Positions 50,922 through 62,400 of a stretch of DNA of 64,000 bases are shown here, in pieces. Location of the stretch: NCBI GenBank assembly GCA_016212105.1, contig JACRHJ010000015.1, positions 62,001 through 126,000 on the forward strand, given 5' to 3'. Below the pieces are notes generated by a model that saw only the letters and a program-made list of their open reading frames with translations, was not told where the DNA came from and searched no databases. This DNA is from Nitrospirota bacterium. GTDB taxonomy: Bacteria; Nitrospirota; JACRHJ01. Numbering within the stretch: position 1 is the stretch's first letter; the number at the start of each line of letters is the position of its first letter. The position numbers were made by a program, and so were the translations under genes.

Positions 50922-52658
50922 ATGCAAGAAACCAGAACCGGCAGCTTCACCTTTGTCCTCCACGCGCACCTCCCCTACGTCCTGTCGCACGGCAGATGGC
51001 CGCACGGCGCCGACTGGCTTAACGAGGCCGCGGCAGAGACATACATCCCGCTGCTCGACATATTCAATAAGCTCGTCGGTGAGGGCATATCCCCGCGCGT
51101 CACGATGGGCATCACTCCAGTCCTGACCGAACAGCTGCGCGACCCTTACTTCGTATATGAGTTCAAGGGATACCTCATGCGGAAGCGGGACGCGGCGCGC
51201 GCGGACATAAAGGCGTTCAAGGCGGAGAAGAGCCGCGGCATGCTGAAGGTCGCCCGGATGTGGGAGGCGTTCTACGATGGCACATACAAGGCGTTCACGA
51301 AGAAATACGGCGAGGACATAGTCGGCGGGTTCGCGGCGCTTCAGGACGAAGGCCACATCGAGATAATCACATGCGGCGCGACGCACGGTTATTTCCCGCT
51401 GCTATCGAGGGACGAGAGCGTCCGGGCCCAGGTAAGGCAGGCGGTCGCGTCTTACAGGCGCAACTACGGACTGAGCCCTCGCGGGATATGGCTGCCCGAG
51501 TGCGCGTACCGGCCTGGCTATTCCTGGACGCCGCCCGTGGGCGACGCCTGCGAGCCGTATGAACGCACGGGCGTGGAGTATATCCTCGCGGAGAACGGTA
51601 TAGAGTATTTCATCGTGGACTCGCACATGCTCGAAGGCGGAAAGCCGGTCGGCGTCTACCTCGACAAGTTTGCCGCGCTCGGGGGCCTGTGGGGACGGTT
51701 CAGCGAGAACTACAGCCCGAGGCCGTCCGAGCCGGGCAGGTCGCCGTACGAGATATACCAGGCAGGAACGGCCTGCGGGGACGGAGGCGGTAACCCCGTC
51801 GCGGTACTCGCGCGGGACCCCAGGACCGGGGTGCAGGTCTGGAGCGGCGAGCACGGCTACCCAGGCAACGGGTACTACCTCGACTTCCACAAGAAGCGCG
51901 ACCCGGGCGGCCTCCGTTACTGGCGCGTGACCGACCCCAAGCTCGGACTCGGCGACAAGGAAGAGTACCAGCCGGACGAGGTCGATGGATACATGTACGA
52001 GCAGGCGGCGCATTTCAGGGGACTGGTCAAAGACGTCCTCGCGCGGCACAGGGAGAAGTCCGGGAGTCCAGGACTGCTTACCGCCCCGTTCGACGCGGAG
52101 CTGTTCGGCCACTGGTGGTTCGAGGGGCCGCGCTGGCTGTACGAAGCGCTGAAGGCACTGGCGCATGACCCGGATATCGAGCTGACCACCGCCTCCGGGT
52201 ACCTCGATAAAAACAGTGATAGGAACGAAGTATCACTGCCGGAGGGCTCCTGGGGTGAGGGCGGCTTCCATTATATATGGCTGAACGAGGAGACGGTCTG
52301 GACCTGGAGGCGCATATACGAGGCGGAGGCCGAGATGGTCTCGCTCGCGGACGACTTCGGGCATGAGCCCGACGGCCTCCTCCGAGACATCCTCAAGCAG
52401 GTCGCGCGCGAGCTGCTCCTGATGCAGTCCTCGGACTGGCAGTTCCTTATAAGCACGCGGAGCGCGGCGGATTACGCGTCTACACGTCTAGCCCGGCACC
52501 ACGCCGACTTCATGAGGCTTTCCGTGATGGCCAGACGTCTCGCCGCGGGTATCAGGCTGCTTGAAAGCGACATGGAATTTCTCTCCGAGGTCATGGAGCG
52601 TGACCGGCTGTTCGACGATATAGACCCCGCGTGGTGGGCCGGCGGACCCGCCGTTTAA
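50922..52658 (+). CDS. GH57 1,4-alpha-glucan branching enzyme
   Basis: The 578-residue cytoplasmic protein has all five GH57 regions. Region 1 is HAHLPYV (about residues 15-21). Region 3 is GIWLPECAY, with the catalytic Glu nucleophile (about residue 192). Region 4 is DAELFGHWWFEGP, with the catalytic acid Asp (about residue 393). The C-terminal helical domain (about 430-575) includes SSDWQFLIST and YASTRLARHHADF. The GH57 branching-enzyme tag AELFGHWWF is clear. It makes alpha-1,6 branches in glycogen-type polymers. No glycogen synthase is nearby. The ATG at 50922 has no strong SD. Confidence 0.92.
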   Translation: MQETRTGSFTFVLHAHLPYVLSHGRWPHGADWLNEAAAETYIPLLDIFNKLVGEGISPRVTMGITPVLTEQLRDPYFVYEFKGYLMRKRDAARADIKAFKAEKSRGMLKVARMWEAFYDGTYKAFTKKYGEDIVGGFAALQDEGHIEIITCGATHGYFPLLSRDESVRAQVRQAVASYRRNYGLSPRGIWLPECAYRPGYSWTPPVGDACEPYERTGVEYILAENGIEYFIVDSHMLEGGKPVGVYLDKFAALGGLWGRFSENYSPRPSEPGRSPYEIYQAGTACGDGGGNPVAVLARDPRTGVQVWSGEHGYPGNGYYLDFHKKRDPGGLRYWRVTDPKLGLGDKEEYQPDEVDGYMYEQAAHFRGLVKDVLARHREKSGSPGLLTAPFDAELFGHWWFEGPRWLYEALKALAHDPDIELTTASGYLDKNSDRNEVSLPEGSWGEGGFHYIWLNEETVWTWRRIYEAEAEMVSLADDFGHEPDGLLRDILKQVARELLLMQSSDWQFLISTRSAADYASTRLARHHADFMRLSVMARRLAAGIRLLESDMEFLSEVMERDRLFDDIDPAWWAGGPAV

Positions 52659-52748
52659 ACCTGCTGCCCTGCCGTATACCCGCACCCGCGGCCATAAAAT
52701 CACCTGCCATCCGTCATGCGATTATCCATCCGCATTTTCCGCAGTGTT

Positions 52749-52800
52749 GTGCGCATTTGTGGTTTTACGCGCAATTAAGTGCGCATATATGCGCTATAGT
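52749..52800. promoter_or_regulatory. GTGCGCAT direct repeat and GCGCATATATGCGC palindrome
   Basis: GTGCGCAT occurs at 52749-52756 and 52779-52786, exactly 30 bases (about three helical turns) apart. The second is part of the perfect 14-bp palindrome GCGCATATATGCGC (52781-52794), which is followed by TATAGT (52795-52800), a possible -10. A CGCGCAAT lies between. It is a possible operator in an otherwise featureless AT-rich stretch (52659-53030). Confidence 0.35.
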
Positions 52801-53034
52801 CATTGAATGGTAATAGGATGTATTCGCAGATGTTATATAAATGATTGTTATGTAATATGGTCAAATACAAGCATAAAGCTGGTACGTAATTTGCATTAAA
52901 ATTGGTTAATCATTTCCCTGCCGAGACAAAAAGACCGAGAAATATTAATATAATCAGTTGCTGGATTCCCGCGAAATGTAGGGTAGACCGGACGGGACAC
53001 GGGTAATTGCCCCGTGAATGTGACTTGGGATGAC

Positions 53035-53063
53035 TTGACAGGATTTGCATGCGGTAATATATT
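53035..53063 (+). promoter_or_regulatory. Strong promoter TTGACA-17-TATATT upstream of the giant gene
   Basis: TTGACA (53035-53040) and TATATT (53058-53063) with ideal spacing. A second TTGACA (53087-53092) with TATGTA (53110-53115) 17 bases later could be a tandem promoter. The leader to the giant ORF would be about 410 bases and contain a MITE-like element. Confidence 0.65.
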
Positions 53064-53110
53064 CTATGATAATTGTAAATATAAGGTTGACAGCAAACGG
53101 GAGGCCTGTT

Positions 53111-53284
53111 ATGTATATGACCGGCAAGGGCGGACGTGTTATTAATCAGGCAGCATTCAATGAAAATCATGTGAATCAAGAAAAGTCGCTGGATTCCCGC
53201 TTTCGCGGGAATGACGTGTGCTTGTTCGTCGCCCCGTGCTTGACACGGGGTCCAGGAAGTTTGATTATTTTGTTTCCGGTTTAA
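53111..53284 (+). CDS. Possible 57-residue leader ORF, second half translated from repeat DNA
   Basis: GGGAGG (53099-53104) lies six bases before ATG 53111, behind a strong promoter. The first 20 residues (YMTGKGGRVINQAAFNENH after Met) are unique. From about residue 24 it is translation of the MITE-like element (SLDSRFRGNDVCLFVAPCLT), a known pattern of spurious ORFs. It might be translated, but function is doubtful. Confidence 0.25.
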   Translation: MYMTGKGGRVINQAAFNENHVNQEKSLDSRFRGNDVCLFVAPCLTRGPGSLIILFPV

Positions 53285-53291
53285 TAACGTC
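53133..53291 (-). mobile_element. MITE-like composite element, copy D (reverse)
   Basis: This is the reverse-orientation copy with ends GTTATTAATCAGGCAGC (53138-53154) and GTTTCCGGTTTAATAAC (53273-53289), which match at 13 of 17 positions when inverted. TTCCCGC/GCGGGAA (53190-53213) and CCCCGTGCTTGACACGGGG (53231-53249) hairpins lie inside. It separates the strong promoter at 53,035 from the giant gene. Confidence 0.75.
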
Positions 53292-53367
53292 CTCGTCTGG
53301 GATGCTCACCGGCTGACTGCTCCCGCCGTATCCCCGGCGCTTTCAGACTCCTGAATGGTTTCCTCCT

Positions 53368-53388
53368 GCCGTCACTCCATATGACGGC
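53368..53388. promoter_or_regulatory. 7-bp dyad GCCGTCA-N7-TGACGGC upstream of the giant gene
   Basis: GCCGTCA (53368-53374) and TGACGGC (53382-53388) flank CTCCATA. It lies about 95 bases before the ORF start. It may be an operator or an RNA hairpin. The rest of the 824-base gap before the giant gene is covered by the entries above and is otherwise featureless. Confidence 0.4.
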
Positions 53389-53482
53389 TTGCTGACTCGC
53401 TTCTGTTACACGTTTCAATAGACAAACAGTTCACGCTCAACCATTGATTAAGGGGTCTAACACTTTTTCGCAAGGGGGCTGT

Positions 53483-56400
53483 ATGAAGAGGCACATACTG
53501 GGTCTTCTGTCCGTGTTGTGTTTTGTCCTGTTGTCGGGCGTTGTCGCGGGCGCGGCGGTCTCGGTCACTGTATCGCCGACCAAGATCACGGCGGACAACA
53601 CAAACGGTGTGACGTTCAAGTCGGGTGTCCCGGCGGAGGGAGGCGGGCTGCTCATCTCCATACACCGGGACTTCCACAACGCGGGCACTCTCGATTCCGA
53701 CGAGACGGCATGGTTCAGGGCGTACGCGCTGGACAACGGCGGCACGAAGTCCACGTTCATGGGCCTGTTCACGCCCGACTCGAACACGACCACGGCCAAC
53801 GCCGTCTGGACGAAGTTCAGCCTCGGCGCGGACAGCTACATCGCCCCGGGCAAGTATCTTGTCCGGGTAGAGAACTCGCTGGGTGAGGTAGCCACGGCGC
53901 CGTTCACCGTCACCCAGGCGAACACGAACCCGTCGAGCTTCGTGCGCCTCCTCCCACGCGACCCGTACGCGGGCTACCCTGTAGTGCAGGGCGCGATGGT
54001 ATATTACGGCACCGGCGAGGGCGACACCTTCAGGATAAAGTCGTTCGGATACTCGGACGGCGCGAACTGGACGTACCTTTACCTTCCCGGCACGGCCCCG
54101 CTCGACGGCAGGGTTGGCTGTTTCAAGGAGGGCTATATCAGCGACTCCTACGAGACCAGCTACCTCGTCAACGGCGGGCCGGGCGACTTCGGCTGGTGGT
54201 ACCCAAACCTCTACAATACCGGCGTCTATATCGAAGGCCATGTCACGGCCGCAAGCGACGGGTCGCCCGTCACCGGCGCGGCGATGACCGGCGTCAGGGC
54301 GGACAGGTTCAGGACGGACAGGTACATCACGGACTTCACCGGGTATTACAGCATACCCGCGTTCGACAGCGAGCAGTACTCGGTCATGTGCTCCAACGCT
54401 CCCGGCTACTATTCCGGACGCGTCCCCGCCGACGGCTACAACCGCTCCACGGTAGTCACGCCCGTTACCGGCACGCCGGGAGTGGCAGACTTCGTCGCGA
54501 GCCCCATGACCGCACGGCTCAACATAACCGTCCGCGACGAGTCCGGCGCCAACCTGGTCGAGGGCGCGGTCGCGTACGCATTCAGGAACACCACATCCAC
54601 CGACCCGCTCAAGACGTCACAGCGGGCGGCGGGGTTCTATTCCAACTCGACCGGCACGCTCATGCCCGGCCTCGGCACGGGCGACTGGAAGGTTGGCGTC
54701 TGCCTGAACTGCCACTTCCACCCGGTCAGGGTTGGAGGTGTGGTCAGGGAGATGGTATCCCCGGCGGAGATAATTGTCGAGGGCCTTGCCGGCGGCGAGA
54801 CGAGAAACGTGACGCTCGACGCATATTACGCGGACGGCGCTGTAGAAGGCCGCGTCCTGACTACTGGCGGCGCAAAGGCCCAGTACGGCACCCTGGTCCT
54901 CGCATGGTCCGACGACGCGTTGAACGGCCCTGAGCAGACCTCGGTCGGCAGGATTGTGACCTCCACCGACACGGACTTCGACGGCTACTTCCGCCTGCCT
55001 CTCCTGGGCGGAACGTGGACGGTGCAGGCGGTTTCGACCGACTGGAAGGTGATGACCTCGCATTACACGGTGACGATCACGACTAACGGGGACGAGCTTA
55101 TCGACGCGGGCGCGGGCGAGGTCGGCAGCGTCGGGACGATGGTCCTCAGGCTCCCGACGGACACGACGGGCATCATAGAGGTAAAGCCGAACGAGGATTA
55201 TGCGGACGCCATGCCGATGGCGGCGGGCGACTCAGTTACCGGCACGTTGTCCCAGACGGCCGACGAGCGGCAATCGACTTTCTCGTTCACCGCCCAGAAG
55301 GGCGACCAGATAGACGTGTCCGCCGACTTCTCGCACCTTGGCACCGACTGCAACCGTGCCCACGGCGTCTGGCTGATAGACAGCAACCACAGCACAATAG
55401 TATCCGACTACACCGGGACGGACGTCGAGTCCCACAAGGCCGTGAGCCACACGGCCCAGTACACTGGTACTTACTACATACAGGTGTATGACGGTTCGTG
55501 CTGGTGGTGGAACTCGTTCACGGACAAATACGTCGCCGGCCTGACCGTGACGCCACCGGTCTCCTCGACGCCGGTCTCTGCCGTGAACAACCTGACGGAG
55601 GGCCAGGTCATCTCGCCTGAGAGCCAGCCGTCCAACACGCTGATCGTGACAGGCACCGCGGCCGACACCGTGGACATAGAGATGGTCCAGCTCTCCCTCG
55701 ACGGAGGGTCGACGTGGAATGCCGCCACGGACACCTCGGCCGGCGGGACCTGGGCGACGTGGAGCTACCCGTGGGTGCTCAACCAGATGGACGGGCCACA
55801 CAGCGTCCTGACGAGGATTACCGACAGGTTCGGTATGGAGACTCCGGGGCCGGGGGTGAACGTGTTCATCGGCGACCCGGGAGTTACAAACGGCGGCTTC
55901 GACCAGAACTACTGGTACTGGGCCTGGGGCACGTTTACCAACGGCGAGTGCGGGAACAGGTGGGTCACTAACGTCAACGACCCGCCGAACCCGACCGCCA
56001 TCGAACTCGGCAGCACGGACGCGGGCACATGCAACGGCCAGTCCGGGATGTACCAGGACATGTCCTTCGACGCGACCAAGTACGACAGGGTGATGCTGAA
56101 GGCCGACCTGAAGGTCATCTCGTCCACCGCCGACGGCGGATGTGGCGCGGACGGCGTAAGGGCCCCGTTCATACTCCAGGCGACCTATTTAGACAGGTAC
56201 GGCATAACGAAGCAGGCGCTCTGGCTGTTCTCATACGCCGGAGGCACATGCCTCACGCCCGACCCGATAGCGAACCACACACTGACTCCGGTCGCGGTGA
56301 CACAGGGCGAGTGGACAGGCTTCAGCGTGGACATGAAGTCTGAGATACCGGACATGGCGACTATCACGCGGCTGTACGCATATGCACAGGGGCAGGACTA

Positions 56401-59400
56401 CCTGACCCACTTCGACAACATCTCGATGGTCGGCTACAACGACGGGCCCAAGTGTTTCATCACCTCGCCCGCCATGTACGAAGTGGCCGCACCCGGCATA
56501 GAGAACTACAACCTCGCCGGTTACGCGGTCAGCCACGACGGAATAGTGTCAGTCGAACTGTCGGTCAACGGCGGGGAGTGGTTCCCGGCAACGATAGACT
56601 CGGTAAGCGGCCACACGTTCAACTGGTCGTATGTCAAGGTGAAGCCTAAGGACGGGATATATACCATCGAGGCGAGGGCGACGGACGTCAACGGAACAGT
56701 GTCGCCCGTGGCGTTGACGAAATGCGCGGTAGCGACCAACGGCATATCCCACAGCGACCTGGAGCCGTGGTATGGCTGGTGCTGGTACTGCGAATGGAAC
56801 AACGATACGAGTGGCGCATGTGGAGACCGGTCTGTCACGTCAGTACACGACAGCCAGTCGGCCAACAACTCGGTGCAGCTTTCCAGCACAGGGGCGGGTA
56901 CGTGCGAAGGCCAGTCCCGGATGTGGCAGGACAGGAACTTCGAGGCGAACGTATACGACCAGCTTATCCTCCAGGCGAACGTCAAGGCGATGGCGGCAAC
57001 CGCACCGGACGGCTGCGGTACCGATGGAAGGAGCGCGCCTTTCAACATCAGGCTGGACTACACCGATACGGCCGGATATTCGAAGGCCATCATATGGACG
57101 TTCTCATACGACGCGGGCACCTGCGGGACTCCCGCGGCGGGCCCGGGCGAGACGGTCGTATTCGTCCCGGTGAACCAGGACGAGTGGTACAGCTTCAGCG
57201 CGGACATATACGCGCTCGCGCCGGAAATCGCTCGCGTGACGAGGATAACTTGCTACGCACAGGGGCTCGACTACACGAGCCGGTTCGACAACGTCCAGCT
57301 ACTCGGCCTGAACGGCGCGCCGAAGTCCGTCATAACCGCGCCCGTGAAGTACCAGGTCATACCGTCCGCGAGCGCTTCGTATAACGTCACCGGCTACGCC
57401 GTAAGCCATGCAGGCATCGTCAACATCGAGTTTTCCATGGACGGCGGGACGACATGGATGCCGATGAATATAGACTCGGTCTCGGACTACCGTTATTACT
57501 GGCATTACGACTGGGTGCTCCCGACTGACGGCACGTACAACTTCAGGACCAGGGCGACGGACGTGGACGGCAACGTCGAGACACCCGGCACCGGCACGAC
57601 CTTCTTCGTCGGCGACCAGCTCATATCACACGGCAACTTCGACCCGTGGTGGGGCTGGTGCACGACCTGCGACTGGAACTACGACAACTGGAACCCGAAC
57701 GGCCACAACGTCTACTACAGTATCGTCAACGACCAGCCGTTCACGAGCGTCCTCGAACTCGGCGCGACCGGGTCCGGCGGGAACCTGAGTTTCTCCCGGT
57801 TCTACCAGGGCCTGAACGTCAACACGGACAACTACGACGCGATTTACCTGAGGGCGGACGTGAAGGCTGTCTCGTCCGACTATACCGGCGACGACTACGC
57901 CCCGATGAACATCTCGCTGGGCAACAGGAACGCCTCCGCCGAAGACAGGGAACTGCGCTGGAACTTCTTCTACCCTGGCGGCTCGGGCTCGAACCCGCCG
58001 CAGGACCAGGCCTCGGTCGTACTGCCTGTCCAGGTGACGCAGGGCCAGTGGCACGACTTCCTGTCCGGCGACCTGAAGGCCATCCTGCCTGACATGACGA
58101 ACATTTACCAGGTCAAGGTGTTCGGGTACGGCTACGACTATGTCGGCCGCACGGACAACATTCAGCTCGTCGGCGAGAAGTTCTCTCCGAGGTCGAGGCT
58201 GGACGCCCCGGCAGATAACGCATGGCTCACCGGCGGCATCCTGACCGTGAACGGCGTCGTCAGGGCGGCTCCGGGGACCACACTGACCGGTGTCGAGGTT
58301 ACGACCGACGGCGGCACGACCTGGGGCAACGCGACGATACTGTCGACGGACGGGGACATATCCACCTGGAGCTACGACTGGCTGAACCCAACCGAGGGCG
58401 CGCACACGGTGCGTTCGAGGGCCACGGGCTCGAACGGGGCGGTCGAGCCCGCGTCCGCGCTCAATACCTCGGCAGTGAACGTGGACAACCTCGTCCCGTC
58501 CAGCACGATAGTATTCCCGGCGGACGGCGCGAGCCTGACGGGCACAAACATCAGGATCGAGGTAGACACGACAGATACCTCCGTGAGCGCGGTCGAGGTC
58601 TCGCTCGACGGAGGCGCGACCTGGGTCGCGGGCTGGAGCTGGTACTGGCACGACGGGAACGTCCTACGCTGGGCGTACGACTGGCACCCGACTGTCCACC
58701 AGGAGTACCATATACTGGTCAGGGCGACCGACAACACCGGCCACACGGAGGTGCCCGGCCCAGGCATATTCGTCACGGTAGACCCGTACGCGTTCGACAG
58801 GTGCGACGGCGCTACGGTCGTGCCGGCGCTCCCGTATGGTGAGAGCAAGGGCGTCAACATAGCGATAGACGATACAGGAGACCCGGAGTTCAACGGGACC
58901 TGCGGTTTCGATATCAACAGGACGGTGTGGTACAAATACACCCCGACGACGTTCACGGGCGACATCACGATCGACACGTTCACCAGCGACTACGACACGA
59001 GCTTGACGGTCTATACCGGCGACTGCGGTGCGCTGACCGAAGTCGCCTGCAACGACGACACCCCGGACGGGTACCAGTCGGAAATCGTCCTGCCGGTCAC
59101 GGCCGGGACGACGTACTACATAATGGTCAGCAGCTACAACACCACCGCGGGCACGCTGAACTTCCACATCAACAGTGACGCGGCCCACTGCACCAACGGG
59201 TACAGGGACGCGGACGAGCCCGGCATCGACTGCGGCGGCGTCAACTGCCTGCCGTGCTCGCTCAAGCCGCCCGTGATAGCTTACGACAACCTCGCTGACG
59301 GCGACTTTGTCAACGGCCACGCTTACAGGATCACCGGCACAGCCCGCGACATGGCCGGGACTTCCGGCATCCAGAGCGTCCAGATCTCGCTCAACGGCGG

Positions 59401-62400
59401 GACCGACTGGACCGACGTTACCTGGTCCTGGTGGGAAGGTCCGACGCTCCACTGGTACTACGACTGGACTCCGGCCGCCTTTGGCCTGTACGACATATCC
59501 GCCAGGGTGACGGACGGCGCGCTCACAGACACCACGGTCACGGCGACCGGCGTCCATGGCGGTGGCTCCATGCTGACCGTGGTGAAGGTCGGCGACGGTA
59601 GCGGCACGGTGACTAGCCTTCCCGCCGGCGTTGACTGCGGCGGCACCTGCGAGTACTACTTCGAGAACGACTCGACCGTGACCTTATCGCATGCCGAGGA
59701 CGCGGCTACCGAGTTCGTCGGGTGGATAGGGCCGTGCACGGGCACGGGCGACTGCGGCGTGACGATGGACCAGGCGAGGACGGTCAACGCTTCGTTTAAG
59801 CGCGTCCTTGTCCCGACCACTCAGGCGTCCTTCGACACGGAGCAGGAGTTCGCAATAGGCAAGCTCGACGGCGTGGAGTTCGACGAGCTGTCCGGCTGCG
59901 TCAAGCGCTCCAACACCACCGGGACGCTGCCGTTCCTCTGGATACCGAACAACAACGACACGATATCCAAGATAGACGTGGTAACCGGCAACGAACTCGG
60001 ACGGTACCGCACCGTGCCTTCCGGCACGTCCGGCAGCCCGTCCCGCACCACGGTGGACCTCGGCGGCAACGTCTGGGTCGCCAACCGGAACGCGGGCACG
60101 GTCGTGCAGGTAGGCCTGTACGAGAACAACCAGTACATGGACAGAAACGGCGACGGGATAATCCAGACCTCGCACGACACCAACGCGAACGGCGTGATAG
60201 ATGACGCCGAGGTCCTGCCCTGGGGCCAGGACGAGTGCGTCCTGTACGAGGTGCGGCTGATACCCGGACAGGAGGCGACGTTCGTGCCAGGCACGAACAC
60301 GGTCTATGACGGCGGAATAGGCCTTCGCTCGCTCGCTATTGACATCAACAACAACCTCTGGGTGGGCGGCTACGGCATCTCGAAGTTCTATTACGTCAGC
60401 GGCGCCAACGGCCAGATAATGCGGAGCATTGACGTGCCGACCACGGGCCATTACGGCGCGGTGATAGACGAGTACGGCTCGGTATGGTCCTCCGTGCGCG
60501 GCGACAACTCGGTCCTCAAGATAGACCCGTCGACAGAGCCGCCGACCTTGACCACGATGGGCATATCGAGCCCGTACGGCATCGCGGCCGACAGGCTCGG
60601 CCATGTGTTCGTAGCGGGCTACGGCAGCAGCCTCGTCAAGATAAACGCCCAGACGAACGCCGTCATAGGGTCAGTCGGCGACAGCGGGGCGAGGGGCCTC
60701 GCGGTAAGCCCGGACAACAACGTCTGGATTGCCAACTCGTACTATAACGTGGTGGACAGGTACGACAACGACGGCAACTTCATCACGTCCATACCCGTCG
60801 GCTCCGACCCGACCGGCGTCGCGGTGGATTCGCTCGGCAAGATATGGGTGATATGCAACGGCACGTCGGTCATATACAGGATAGACCCCGCGACCAACAC
60901 CGTCGAGGTGGAGAAGTCGATAGCGGCATCAGGGCACTACGGCTACAGCGACATGACAGGTGAGCTGTCCAAGACGGTCACGGCAAAGAACGGAAGCTGG
61001 ACGGTCATGCACGACGGCGGCGCAGCCGCGACCCCTTGGGGCACGATAGACTGGACAGCGAACGTGCCGGATGGCGCTGCGCTCAACATACAGGCGAGGA
61101 GTTCAGAGGACCTGTCTGTCTGGTCCGACTGGGAGCCGGCCGTCAACGGCGAGGTCCTCAGGTACACACCTGACGGCCGTTACATAGAGATAATGGCCTC
61201 GTTCCAGTCCGGCAGCCAGAACTCGCAGAGCCCTGAGCTTTGCGTCCTTACGATTGCCCCGGCGCCGTTCCCGCTCGCAGTGCGTGACACGACAGCCCCG
61301 GCAGGGTGGGTGCTTATAAACGGCGGCGACGAGCAGACCACGAACACCGCCGCGACGCTGACGCTGTCCGCGACCGACAACAGCGGCAAGGTGTCTATGA
61401 TGCGCTTCAGCAACGACAACGCGGCCTGGTCCGAATGGGCGCCTTACGCCGAAACCGCTGCCTGGACTCTCTCCGGAGTGCTCGGCAAGGACACCGTCTA
61501 CGCCCAGTTCAAGGATGTGCCGGGCAACATCGTCACCGTGTCCGACTTCATTTACTTCGGCGCGGACGAGGACGGCGACGGCGTCTGGATCACCACGGAC
61601 AACTGCCCGAACAACTACAACCCCGGACAGGAGGACCGCGACCACGATGGACTTGGAGATGCCTGCGACGAGGTATGCAACAACAACCCGGTAGTTTTGG
61701 GGACGATCACGCCGAGCCACGCGACGCCTGGTTCGGTCGGTGTGCTGACAACATGGACAGCGGTCCCGGCCAACCCGGACTACTGCGGGACGTACCTTTA
61801 CACGTTCGCGCTAAAGGGCCCAGGTACAGGCAACGTCTTCGCGGTCAGGCAGTCTTACGGGCCGTCCGACCACTGGGACTGGACGCCGGGCACGGCAGAC
61901 ATAGGCACGAACTACGTCAAGGTCTCGGTAAAGGACGGGGCAACTGGTACGGTTGTGACGAAGACGTCGACTGCGTTTGTAGTCAGTAATGACCCTGACG
62001 CCGACGGCGTGCTGGGAGCCTCGGACAACTGCCCGTACGCGGCGAACGCCGGACAGTCCGACGCAGACGCCGACGGCATAGGCGACGCATGCGACGACTT
62101 CGACGCAGACGGCGTGGTTGACGCGGTTGACAACTGCTGGGTTGTCCCGAACCCGGACCAGGCCGACCCTGACGCCGATGGCAAGGGCAGCGCATGCGAC
62201 AACTGCGCGACTGTGTCGAACATAGACCAGGCCGAATCCGACGGTGACGGTCTCGGCGACGCCTGCGACAACTGCCCGTCGGTCCAGAACGCCGACCAGG
62301 CCGATTCGGACAGCGACGGCGTCGGCGACGCCTGCGACAACTGTATTGCCGTGGCCAATCCCGACCAGTCGGACAGCGACGGAGACGGCGTGGGTGACGC

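Noticed and set aside
53372-54241. 289-codon leftward frame at the start of the giant gene
   Set aside because: It is a GC-biased antisense shadow; the rightward frame has a signal peptide, a start with SD and continuous domain content.
57626-58651. 341-codon leftward frame within the giant gene
   Set aside because: Valine/arginine-rich antisense shadow with no domain; the sense frame is continuous there.
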